Part shown: piece by piece, positions 37,201 through 47,660 of the stretch
Position numbering within the stretch: position 1 is the stretch's first letter
Layout of the letters: each line of letters starts with the position of its first letter
From: Eudorina sp. 2006-703-Eu-15
Lineage: Eukaryota > Chlorophyta > Chlorophyceae > Chlamydomonadales > Volvocaceae
Direction of reading: 5' to 3'
Length of the DNA: 64,000 nt
NCBI GenBank assembly: GCA_003117195.1
Contig: BDSI01000005.1
Coordinates: 542,857 to 606,856, forward strand
The notes under the pieces: model-generated
Told to the model about the DNA's origin: nothing
What the model saw: only the letters and a program-made list of their open reading frames with translations
Database searches by the model: none
Position numbers and translations under genes: made by a program

Positions 37201-38318
37201 GAGACTACCTGCAGGTGTTTTGAAGTATGTGCCGCGGGGTCGTTGTGCATGACGGGAAGAGAATCCTATCCGCGCCTTTGAACCTGTAGAGGAAAAGGTG
37301 TGTTTTTGGCAGGCAGAACAGGAGTGCGTGACATGCAAGGAGCCGAGTATGTCCAAGGCTCGAATCAATAACTATCTTCCTAATGTCACAGGACGCGGTT
37401 GGCGCCATCCTGGCCGCCTTTGTGGGGCGGCGCCACCAACTGGAGGCCCGGAAGTCGCTGCATGAGCGGATGGAGCGGATGATGTCCCAAGGCGGCAGCG
37501 CCAGCAAGGGGGGCGCCCAGCCAAGCGCGGGCGCACCGCCCAGGCTTGCGCTGCCTGGCATCCCACAGTCCGGAGCCCCGGCCTCGACGGCCGTGGGCGC
37601 CGCCTTCGGCTCGGCGCGCAGCTCGGCGATGCTGCCGCCGCCGGCGACGCCAGGGCGCGCGTCTCGTCAAATGTCATCGCCTCTCAGCCTTTCGATGATG
37701 CTGGCGGCGGTTACGCTGCCGCCGCCAAAGACGCCGACCTCGGTATCCACGAGTGCGTCCACGAGCCGCCCGGTGACGAGCGCTGACGGCGCAGTCGCCA
37801 CTGCGTCCACTGCGGGCGCTGGACACCGGCAGCGGCCCTCGCTTGTTCCCGTGCCGATCGAACTGACCGACGAAACGGTCGCTTCGGCGGTTGATTCGCC
37901 GAAAAGAGCCGTGGGCGCACTGGAGAGCGGCAACAGCGCCGCTGGCGCTGTGAACCGCAGCGGGGGCTGTGAAGCGTTGGTTGGTGCGGCGCGAGGGCCG
38001 GACGCCAGCGCCGGGGGTCGCGGAGGTGCGGTGGGCACTGGCCGGGGTGACGCCGCTGAAGCGTCTGCGAGCGGTTGCAGGGAGCGTCATGGCAGCGGCG
38101 GAGGTGGGGACGCGCGGGGTGCCGTTTCGCTGCCCGATAACGATTGTGGTATCTCCCCAGCAACCGACGGCGGTGGTCCGTGCAGTAGCAGCAACAGCTG
38201 CAGCGGCGCTGTCACGGCCCGGCCCTTGGCGTTATCGACAACCGCACATGAGGTGGAAGCGGCGGCCTGGGTGAGCCCAGCAGCAGATGCGGTGTCACCT
38301 GCGGCAGGTGCCTACTGA
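28210..38318 (+). CDS. Kinesin motor protein, ARK/ungrouped (KIN-UA)-like
   Basis: Microtubule motor with an N-terminal motor domain. Motor signs: KVKVFARIRP, GYNGTILAYGQTGAGKTYT (P-loop), NAHSSRSH (switch I), VDLAGSE (switch II), HVPFRDSKLTRLLQ. IYMEMIQDLLNPT and YLELGEQNR resemble plant armadillo-repeat kinesins, but no armadillo repeats are seen. The tail has short coiled coils, a 694-codon low-complexity exon and a basic IQ-like helix IKRAFKAFKLLQLRG. Exons: 28210-28381, 28607-28712, 29007-29046, 29296-29400, 29915-30051, 30259-30309, 30551-30657, 30820-30892, 31139-31213, 31325-31471, 31545-31595, 31720-31905, 32257-32328, 32462-32566, 32814-32900, 33086-33207, 33391-35473, 35652-35720, 35936-36238, 36482-36592, 36832-36915, 37082-37180, 37392-38318; about 1770 residues. 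One short exon between 29046 and 29296 is unresolved. The intron at 32567 appears to use a GC donor. Confidence 0.9.
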
Positions 38319-38384
38319 CATGCCCTTCGCGGCTGATGCCTACCGGCATGCCATTCGCGGCAGGTGCCTACTGACATGCCCTCC
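38301..38384. repeat. Three 28-bp tandem repeats spanning the kinesin stop codon
   Basis: Three copies of a 28-bp unit (GCGGCAGGTGCCTACTGACA...) lie at 38301, 38329 and 38357. The kinesin TGA is at 38316-38318, inside the first copy, so the last coding residues come from the repeat. Copies 1 and 3 are nearly identical; copy 2 differs at several bases. Confidence 0.9.
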
Positions 38385-40762
38385 GGTTAGTAGTGCTCGT
38401 CCAAGACGTTAGTGACGCGGAGGACCTTGCCGGTGGTGCTGTTCATATGCAGTCCTGGGGGACCGGCGTCTGGCGGAGGGGGCGCGCTTGTCGGTATCAG
38501 CAAGGAGGACGGGAGGGAAGGTGGGAGCCATTTGCCTTCTTCCCTGCGCGTTGTGAAGTTAGGTAGGGCGTGAAATTGTCTTTTGAGTGATGTATACTGA
38601 TGGAGGACGCGAGCACGCGGCGTAGGCTGACCTAGGGTCCCACGTGAGTGTGTGACCAGATGCGGGTGCGCCTTGGCGTACGTGATCTTGCCGTGGGATT
38701 GTTCTTGGCCAGTCAGTCTTTCCACCGGCGAAGTGGGGCTGCAGCACGACATACGGTACCTACCTCAGCAATCGTTAGTTGCTAGACCTCCGGCATTTCT
38801 CCAGCTGCATCAAGTGGCTGGCTTCTTGGCTGGCCGACTGGCTGGTAGGACAGGAGCCCCAGATGGCGCATGGATATCGGTCAAGGACCAAGGATTGCAC
38901 TGTATCGAAGACTGCCCCCATCTAATGACAATGATAGGCGGCCTTGTATGTGTGGTAGGCCGTGTGATGCCATGCGGCTCGTTGCCCGCCAATTTCACAC
39001 GTGATTGATTCTGATCTGTTAAACATTATGCCGCAGCCTAACGACGTCGATGGCGCGCAGTATCTTTGCCCCTGCCGCAGGGTATTCAACGGCATGTCGC
39101 GCAATTCACTTGTGTGGTGCCCGGCGTGCGATGTTGTTTGTGATCAGCGTGCACTTGATCTGTCGGCAAGGTCGCAACGGCGGTTCCCTCTCCGCTGCTG
39201 GGACGGGCGGGGGGCGTCGCTCGCGCACCGCACGCTGGATGCCATATCCGGGCAGTGCACCGAACGCGCGCGCATGCGCTGTCTGCGGCCGGCTGAAGCC
39301 TCCCTTGTGGAGTATGATACCCGAACGCCTGCGACTGCGCGGCGACACTGTCTGCGCGGCAACAATCGGCTGAACGCGTTGGGGACGGTGGAATCAGCGC
39401 GGGCCCGAAACCCTTGTGCACTTTGTAGCGCGGCAGATGAGATGTTGTGGTGTTGTTGTAATAGGGTTAATGGTCGTGGCAGTTTGGAGGCAGGTCTCGG
39501 CTATCGCTGCTCTTCGCGCGGAGTCGTCCACGCCCAGCCGCCGCCTCCAGTCGACTGGCCGTAGTCCGGTCCGCCAGTCGGGGGGCTGCGTGCATCCGCC
39601 TTCTGTATACCTGGAAGTGCCCTTGGCCGGCAGGCGTGCGGCGGCCTTGTTGCGTTACGCAGCGCGCCAGAGAAGCTACGGTAGGCGCGGTTTGTTGGCG
39701 AGGGAGCTGGGTGGTTTCGCAGTGATAGACAGCTTTGGGGGTGCTGGCCATAGAGTGCGATGGAACGCGCCCGGTCTGGGTCCCCCGCAGTGAAATCACA
39801 CATGGCCGCGGCGAAGCGACGATGGCGTGCGGCTGAGTGTTCGTGAGGGTGGTCCCACGGAGGATTTCCGAGGAGTACAGGTGGTTCTGTGGCACTGTCA
39901 GCACTCGATATCTTAGCGCATACAGATAGTAGGTGGCTGTCGTCCAGGGTGACTCCCAATTGATTGGTACGGGCCCCTGATTAGGGACAGTTTCAGCTCA
40001 GTAAGACCGGGTTAATTGGACCCGGGGCGTATTCGTCTTACAGCTGAAGTGTGCGCACTCGGCCTGCCAGCTGACATGCAGTCGGCTGCGAGTCGCACCA
40101 GGCAAGTCCACGGGCGGAAGGGGGTTAGATGTGGGATGCTGCCCGCATGTGAGATGTAACAGGATCGCGCAGGGACCTGCCGGGAACTCGACGTCCGACA
40201 ACGAGTCGCTGTTCGTCGTCATCGACCCATCATCGACAACGACATGACATCATGTGTAAGGGTATTTAGGACATCTTCCTGCTTCACGCAGGAGACTTAG
40301 TAGATCGCGGGCCTTGGGGTTTACGGCCTGCCCGCCGTTGGTCTGGTTCCGAATCAGGATCCAACTCTGTCCAACGCGGCGCCATGACCTACGTTGCCGC
40401 CATCGACTCCCAAGCAGCGCGAATCGCTGCGTAACCTTCACGCAATAATTCACGTGGCGAAACGTCTCACATATCAATTATTGACGTCGCGCCTTTACGT
40501 CCTGACAGGACATCCTCTGCACGCAAGTGAATCTCTCCTTCATACAACACGAAACCGCGAGCATAGATGCTGCCTTTGCAAAGAGAGGAAATGCGAAGGT
40601 ATTGGATGTGCAACATCTTTTGACGCATCAGCGAGTTTACGGACAACCCTAACTGTCGACACTTATCCCGGCGCGTTGCGGTTCTCGCGGATTGCGAGAT
40701 TGTTATCGTCGCGCCGTGAAGCGGGTCCCCTGTCCACGACACACAGCGGCTTCATATTCGCC
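38319..40762. other. Intergenic: kinesin 3' UTR and DNase II-like upstream region
   Basis: No exon is supported. The first 1.1 kb is GT-biased as in volvocine 3' UTRs and ends at a TGTAA near 39457. A 187-codon open frame at 39001-39564 lacks any family motif and lies in that tract. From 40394 the frame is open into the nuclease gene, so its start could be further upstream than chosen. Confidence 0.5.
39457..39461 (+). terminator. TGTAA candidate poly(A) signal for the kinesin gene
   Basis: The first exact TGTAA I found after the kinesin stop, about 1.14 kb downstream within GT-biased sequence. Confidence 0.35.
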
Positions 40763-43090
40763 ATGGCCGCTGCAGAGAGGCTCTGCGACGCCATGGAATC
40801 GCCGTCCAATGGGGTGCAGTGCAGTGCCGCGGCCGGACAACGGTACCGGCACCACAAGGGCCCCCGCTGGCCCCACGCCGCGCCTGCTCTCCCGCGCACC
40901 TCCCCCCAATCCCACTGCCGGCGCCTTCGGTTCTTCCCTTTGCACCTCCTGTTCGCCGTCTGGCTGTCGCTCACTCCTTTAGGCCCGGCTCGGGCTGCGG
41001 ACGGCGCCGGCAGCAGCAGCGGCAGCAGCAGCAGCGGCCGGGCTGTGGTCCCGCGACAACGCCTGCAGCCCAACCTCTCGCAGTCCCGAACCCATACAGC
41101 CCAACAAGCAGCAGCAGCAGCACTGGCAGCAGCAAGCCCCCGGGAGCCGCAGCCGCCGTGGGAGGGCCCCCGCTGCATCAGCTTGGGCGGTACACCCGCG
41201 GACTGGTGGGTGCTGCTCAAGTACCCCAACGGCCAACTGGCGGCACTCCTGGACAGCGATTTGCCCGCGCCGGCGCCCAGCGCTTACGACCGCGGCCCGA
41301 CCGGCGGCGAATCCGCCAGCCGCGGCGGCGACGAACGGTGCTGGTGGCGGACCGACATCGACGTCAATGATCCCAGGGGACCGCTGCGGCTCACTCTCAG
41401 CGCTGCCGCCGCCGGCCGCAGCTCAGGCTGCGGCAATGAAACCGACAGAAACAGCGGTACCAACGCCGGCGGCAGTGGCGATTGTGGCGATTGTACTGTG
41501 CCCGGCGGAGGGCGCCGTCGGGAAGGCAGTAACGGTGCTGGGACACTATTATCAGCGCCAGTGACGGGGTTTGCGTTCTACAACGATGCGGACCCTGAGC
41601 GGGTGGAGCACTGGGACTTTGCCCACGCCAAGGGCGTGCTGATATTCGGTACCTCCGGTGGAGTTTGGCTGACGCACAGCTTCCCCTCCTTCCCGGGAAG
41701 ACCGCCGGTGTTGGATGGCGACGGTCCGACAGCCCCGAAGCCGACGCGAGTTTCGGCAGCGCCGCCGTCGGAAGACCCCTGGGACGTTGTACGGCGTGCG
41801 CAGACGGTGTACGGCCAACACGCGCTGTGCTTGACGCTGCCCCGCGAGGACTTACTGAGCGTGGCAGAGTCGTTGCTGGTCGGCCGGGCTTACGTGTACG
41901 ACCATTTCATGCCGTACGAACTGGCGGACCGATACGCAGCCGTGCAGGAACTCATCGATGCATCGGGCGACGGCGCTGACGGGGCGACGTCGGGAACGTC
42001 GGCGGCTGCGCCCGCAACGGCGACGGCGTCCCGTAATCGCGCTGAACACGGGGGCCCGACGCGGCGCTTGCTGTCACTGCCGCTGTCCTTTCCGTCGCTG
42101 TCAACAGCGCCGCTGCCCTCGCCGCCGCCGCCACCACCGCCGCCTCAGAATGTCTCTCAGCGGCGGATCTCCACTTTGGACGGGAGCGATTGGCTCCATG
42201 TGGTCAAGTCGCCCCTTCACGCGGTGCCGTTCCATGAGGAGGTGTGCGCGTATGCGACTGATGCGCCGGGGAGGGTAGGGGCCGCCCTTCCGTTCATGCT
42301 TTGTTGGTGAAAGGGTTCCCGACAGGAACATGCTTTCATTGCGGCAGTGAACCGGGACCAAATGCTCTTTCGCTTTCAGCACATTCAGCACATTCAGAGG
42401 CTTCGAGTTCCGCATATAACATTTTTTCCGCTGCCGTACTGAAGTCCTTCCCGGGTCTGGATATATCAATGCGTCCGGCAGGTCCTGGAGCCGTTGCTGG
42501 GTGCCTGCATGGCTTGGGAGACGTGGCGGGTGGGGGCATCGTACGGCAGTGAGTGTCCGCCGGATAGTTTGTACGACAGTCTCAATGTGCAGAGCGTCGC
42601 CGTGCCGACGTGTGCCAGGGGTGGTGGACGTGGCGACGCCGTCGGCCGCCGGCTACTTGATGGTGGGCTGCAGCAACAGCAGCAGCAGCAGAGGAGCAGC
42701 GAGGAGCAACCGCGGTTGCTACGACAAGATGCTGATGACGGTAATGGTCATGATGTCGTACGGAAAAGCGACACCCTGGATCCGTGGGGGAAGAACTCGC
42801 GGGAAGGCGAGGCAACCATTCAATGGGAATCGTTGAAGGATCACAGCAAGTGGGGCATCAGTACGGCAGGGCTGATGGCGGCGGCGGGCAGTGGAGCCCA
42901 CACGACAGGCGCGAAACACGTGTGTGTTGGAGATCTGAACCGGCAGCCCAGTCAGCGGTTCCGCGGCGGGGGCTTTGTGTGCTCTGACAACCCTCGGGTC
43001 TGGGAGGCCTTCCGCGCCCTCGTGACGCAACTGGAGCCCTGTCCCGCTCCCTCAAACTCCATTGAAGGGAATGGAATGAGGACGAGGTGA
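40763..43090 (+). CDS. DNase II-like acid endonuclease with signal peptide
   Basis: DNase II is a metal-independent acid nuclease of secretory or lysosomal compartments, using two HxK motifs of a phospholipase D-like fold. Two exons, 40763-42274 and 42482-43090, join in phase 0 (GTAGGG donor, GGCAG acceptor) into 706 residues. A hydrophobic segment FFPLHLLFAVWLSLTPLG (~57-74) before ARAADG looks like a signal peptide after a long basic leader. Family marks follow in order: CISLGGTPADWWVLLKYPNG, FAFYNDADP, then AHAKGVLIF with H288xK290, GVWLTHSFPSFP, VYGQHALCL, VYDHFMPYEL, DHSKWGIS with H625xK627, CVGDLNRQPSQRFRGGGFVC. The protein is almost twice the usual ~350-400 residues, because of low-complexity insertions (Ser/Gly runs, a Pro tract PPPPPPPPQ and a Gln run). 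I chose the ATG at 40763 because it precedes the signal segment; the frame is open upstream to 40394. Confidence 0.88.
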
Positions 43091-44003
43091 CCCGGGTGTG
43101 GAGGAGCGCGGAGTGTGCGGAGTCGGGATTTTAGCGTGGTTGCCGGCGTGGTTACGACCGACAGCGGCTGTTGATGTCGATTGTCCTTCTCTGTACTCCA
43201 ATCTGTGCAGCGTGTACATGTGGTCAAGCGGAAAGATTGCAAAGGCTGGTCTTGCTGATGTAGTCGTTCCGGAGGCTCGAGGGAGGCATCTTGGTACGTT
43301 GCAACGGGTGCGGGGCATCACCAACGGGTGCGGGGGCATCACCGCCATGGCCGCCGTAAGGGCAACAGGGGTCGAGAACGAAATTATCTTGGCAGGAGCT
43401 TGCGGCGCGATGCGTTTGTTTTGCATATAGTAGCCACAAGTCAGTGCAAGTCAATATGCAAACCGTCGCTTGGGGTTGCTTCAGTGTTGATAAAAAATTG
43501 CGACCCACGGGCCTGACATGCGCTGTGCGCTCCGCGCCGTCCGAACCAACCAACGAAATCTTATACTTTTATCAGGTCAGCGTTAGGCGCGACTTGTTGT
43601 TGAACTCTGGCGCCTTTCATCGAAACCGGTGATGAATGATGCCTTGCTGCATTGGGAGCGTCCGTTTCACGTGCATATACAATAAGCAGTTGTATGAACA
43701 TGTATGGAAAGCATTATAGTTCATATCCTGTGATGCAAAGCTGCTAAAACACGGCCGGTATCGCGTAAGGCCACCAGGTTTGGTACCTATCCATCTTTAC
43801 GTAACTTTGGAGTATTCTGAATAGCACGGAAACTTTGCCAGTCACTGTTTACAACTCAATTTACACTGGCGGGAGATCTCTCGACAGATCGCTGAGCACT
43901 ATTGTCATCCAAGGTGCTGTGTTTCGTTCGGTCTGCCTTTATCACATTTTAATTGGGAAGGGATATAGCGCACGTTGTGCCGGAGCTAGCCTGGTTGTTC
44001 ACA
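43091..44003. other. Intergenic: nuclease 3' UTR and RPN9 promoter
   Basis: Nothing coding recognised. A short duplication of GGTGCGGGGCATCACC-like sequence occurs at 43307-43345. No exact TGTAA was seen. The 3' half is AT-richer and probably contains the RPN9 promoter and 5' UTR. Confidence 0.45.
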
Positions 44004-46778
44004 ATGGCGCTTTCGCCGATCGACGCACTGGAGCAGCTTCAAACAGACTTCCCTGACCTGTCGGAGGACATTCAGGAGCTTGCAAATCTGTACCAGCGGA
44101 AACTATGGCACCAGCTCACGCTGAAGATCGAGGCTTGCTTCCACAGTTCAGCCTTCAACCGGGGTGATATCCCTGTCCGCCTCTTCCAGCAGTTTGTGAT
44201 GGATTTTGGGCACAAGATCAACTTTTTAAAGCTGGCGCAGTTCGCGGTGCATGCGTGCAAGTTTCAGCCTAACCCTGCAGCGGCCGTGGACATGCTCACG
44301 TCGGTTATGACGCGCCTGGAGGAGCTCAAGCAGCCACGCACTGCGGAGGCCATTCTCTTCCTGCGTGTGCACATCGCACAGCACAAATTGGAGACGGGGC
44401 AGCTGCAGGACTGCAAGGCGATCACGGAGGACGTGACGGAGCGGCTCACCAAACTGACGGACGTGGACCCTTCCGTCTCCTCCGCTGTCTATTACGTCAC
44501 CTCTCTGTATCACAAAGCCACAGGCAACTACGCAGACTTCTACCGTTCCATCCTCATGTACTTGTCGTACGTTTCATCCGACAGCCTGCAGCCTGACTTC
44601 AAGCTGCGCCTGGCCGTGGACGTCTCCCTAGCGGCCTTGCTGGGTGAGCACATCTACAGCTTCGGGCAGCTGCTGCAGCACCCGATCATCAACTCGCTGG
44701 ATGGCACGCCGTCTCAATGGCTGCATGAGCTGCTGGTGTGCTTCAACAACGGCGATATGCACCTGTACGACCAGCTATGCGAGCGATTCGCCCCGCAGGT
44801 AGGCGCACGGTGATGCGGTAGGTCCGCCTGGGACCCCAGGGGCGCGCTTGGGCGGTGACGTGCAAGAAGAGCTGCGAAAACCGAAGCCCGCGTAGTACCG
44901 GACCCAGGGGCACCTCCCTAGGGCGAGGGGAGTGCAGAAAGATGGATGGGTGGGTATTAATTATGCACGGTAGGTGAGACGGACGACTGGGGGCGCCAGG
45001 ATTCAGGGTTTAGGGTCTTAGGATTCAGGGTTAAAACCCAAGGTCGGAATCAGGTCCCGCAAGGCCTCGCGGCGTCTAGCTTTGGAGGGCTGCGACGGAA
45101 GACTCAACCCGTATGGTAACCGCTGGCGCGGTACGGCGTGGATCGGGGCACGGATGCCGCTGGTAGGCCCTGACCCGTGTTCGCGGGTCCACATCCGAGT
45201 GGGCGGACAAGCGCGCCCACGCGTCTGTCGTAGCAGGGGATGCATGGTCTTGGAATTGTGCGCCCCGCACTGTCCGGGGTTGGGCCCGGGTGAGTGCATG
45301 CGCACCCACATTCCGGGCATCGGATGCGCCGATATTCATCTGCGTCGCATACAGCACAAAGTGCGCCCGCCGCTCCGTGAGGCAGGGGTCCCTAGCTCCC
45401 GACCCACTTGCCGTCGGGATGTCCTGCTGTTGGGGACACCAGAGGCATGCTCTGATACCAAGCATTGTTTCGGTTTCAACCTTTCTGGAGGCGTGCCAGT
45501 GGAGCCTGTGCGCTCATGGTGTCAGAAGATCGCCCGCAATAAGCACGTCGAGCGGTCTAGTGCAACCCGACCTCGGGGCAACCTTGCGGTACCGCACTTT
45601 CAACCCCCATCCCCTTGACTCGGTGTAAGCCTCGGCCACAGATGACGGCCTCAGATGACGGCATGTCAGCTGATCTTCTCACATGCCCGAACACCCTTCC
45701 CCTGTCCCGCTGCCCCTGGCAGCTGAACGCCCAGCCCGCGCTGGTGGCCCACGAGAGGCGGCTCCGTGAGAAGGTGACCCTCATGTGCCTGCTGGACCTC
45801 ATTTCCTCCACGCCGGCGGAGCACCGTCGCATCCCGCTGGACGTCATCGGCCAGAGGACCAAGCTCGACCGCGATGGGGTGGAGTTCCTGCTGATGAAGG
45901 TGCGGCAGTGTCCGACGGGTGTGTGTGCGTGTGGGGAGGTGTTGACAAAGGAGCTGAGTTGGCGGACAAGCGAACGACCTGGAGTGGGAGAAGATCGAGC
46001 AGGGTGCATCAAACGCTGTACATCGAACAGTGTGCATCGTGCCGGGCGAGGGACTCCGGCTGGAGGAGGCAGCGCATCGATCCGGCGCGCTCTGCCGGTG
46101 CCGCAGCTGCGGCTCACGTTCGCCCGAAGCGCAGTGCGAGCCGCATGCTGGCAGCGCTGGAGGTCGCGCTTTGGTTTGGGTCAGGCCATCCTCACGTCAG
46201 CCAGCCGGACCTGGGCCTTATCCTTAACGCAGCACCCGTGTGTCCACCTCAACGCTGCTCCCCGCCGTAGGCCCTGGCGCTGCACCTCATCGAGGGCACC
46301 ATTGACGAGGTGCGTGTGGGTCTGCGACAATACCCTCGCTTCACCGGCCTTTGTGGACAATGGGTTACATGCTGATGTGTGGGGGCAAGCTGTTCTTATT
46401 TGGTAAACAACATAGGTAAAACGCCATAAAAATTGTTGTGGCCCTTTCGTTGCACCGCTCGATGCCGCACCACACCACATCGCACCGCAGCGGAACCCAA
46501 CGGACCCAACGGTCAAGCTTGATCGGATCATGCCTCCAACCGCACGTCCAGTCACGGCCGCACCCCTGGCCGCACATGCCCATGCAACCCTCTCCCTCCC
46601 CTCCAACACACAGGTGGACGGCGAGGTGGACGTGTCGTGGGTGACTCCGCGCATCCTGGTCACCGAACAGCTGGTGGGCCTGAAGGGCCGCCTGGACGGC
46701 TGGGTCGGCAAGGTGGCGGCGGTGGCGGCGGCGCTGGAGAACGAGAGCGTGGGAGTCATGGCGGCGGGGACGGCGTAG
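44004..46778 (+). CDS. RPN9: 26S proteasome regulatory subunit RPN9 (PSMD13)
   Basis: A PCI-domain lid subunit of the 19S regulatory particle, needed for lid assembly. Four exons in phase 0: 44004-44798, 45723-45899, 46271-46309, 46614-46778; 391 residues, the usual family length. Exon 1 encodes the helical repeats: LANLYQRKLWHQLTLKIE, FVMDFGHKINFLKLAQFAV, LETGQLQDCK, DVDPSVSSAVYYVTSLYHKA, DFYRSILMYLSYVSSDSL, SLAALLGEHIYSFGQLLQHP. Exon 2 begins LNAQPALVAHERRLREK and holds the PCI winged helix (IPLDVIGQRTKLDRDGVEFLLMK). Exon 3 is only 13 codons (ALALHLIEGTIDE) and exon 4 gives VSWVTPRIL and a closing helix. The match to plant and animal RPN9 is continuous, so identity is secure. Confidence 0.97.
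44997..45043. repeat. Degenerate GGATTCAGGG repeat
   Basis: Two GGATTCAGGGTT units with a TTTAGGG between them, in RPN9 intron 1. Only one telomere-like unit is present, so this is not an interstitial telomere array. Confidence 0.5.
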
Positions 46779-47660
46779 AGCGACACTCTGGCGGAGGACT
46801 GCTTGCGGAGCGGGACGTGATGGGCGAGGTAGCTGGGGCGCGTGCGAGGCGACGGACACAGCAGCGCATCGGCGGTTTCGGAGCGCTGTGCAGTTCTGAA
46901 GGGTAGCGCCGGGAAGAAGATTTGGTACATTAGTGCAGCCTGTAACATCGCAAGGGGGCTGGGATGGGAGTGGATATGTACGGCTGCTTGCACCGTTGAG
47001 GTATGTTTCGGCGGGGCCGAACGCTTGGAGGGAGACGATAGCATCCGGTTGGGAGCTTGGGTGTCAGTCCATGCCGCGGTAGCGGCGTTTGAGGGCTGGC
47101 GGCTTCGTAAGATGAGGCAGGTCGCGCGGCTCTGTTGTCGTATGCAGGTTAGGAGACCGTGGCCGACGGAAGGCACTCGCAGGGCTCTATAAGACGCCCC
47201 GGCGGGCCGTGTGGGGCCAACTGACAAGGGAAGTTTCATGACCCGCTTTGCGTGCAGTGAGCACGCTGTTGCGCCCCCTTGTTGGACATCATCTCTTGTT
47301 TGAGCCAAGGCCGCTGCTCTGCAACTGTCGGGATTTCCTTCGTCCAAAGAGCACGCTGTTTACAAAACAAAGCGAGTGGCCAGTATTAGCTATCCGTATG
47401 ACCACGATTAGCAATACTCTGCTGGCTGAATTACACCTACCAAGCTACCATTTTGAGTTCTCGTCGTACGCGTGTCTCGACAGTGTCGGTTAGTCTTTAA
47501 TACACGACCCTCACTTCTCGTCCCTAATACAAACATACGGCTTTGCCGCCAGGTGAACCCTTCGGCTATGAGTTGGTTTTTAGACGACGAGAGAAGTAAA
47601 TAGGAATAAACATCGTCGCCTGTGTTTCGCAATTGCGTTTGGGTCCATCAATTTGCAGCT
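46779..47660. other. Intergenic: RPN9 3' UTR and PDIL5-4-like promoter
   Basis: No coding exon recognised. The GT-biased first part carries a TGTAA at 46941; the second part should contain the promoter and 5' UTR of the next gene. A long minus-strand open frame crossing RPN9 here is antisense shadow. Confidence 0.5.
46941..46945 (+). terminator. TGTAA poly(A) signal for RPN9
   Basis: TGTAA 163 bases after the RPN9 stop codon, in GT-biased sequence typical of volvocine 3' UTRs. Confidence 0.55.

Noticed and set aside
39001..39564. 187-codon plus-strand open frame
   Set aside because: No domain, and it overlaps the GT-biased probable kinesin 3' UTR before the TGTAA at 39457.
44997..45043. TTTAGGG-containing sequence as an interstitial telomere
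   Set aside because: Only one telomere-like unit occurs, between two unrelated GGATTCAGGG units.
46181..47347. 388-codon minus-strand open frame
   Set aside because: Antisense to RPN9 exons 3-4 and its 3' UTR; composition is that of a shadow frame.
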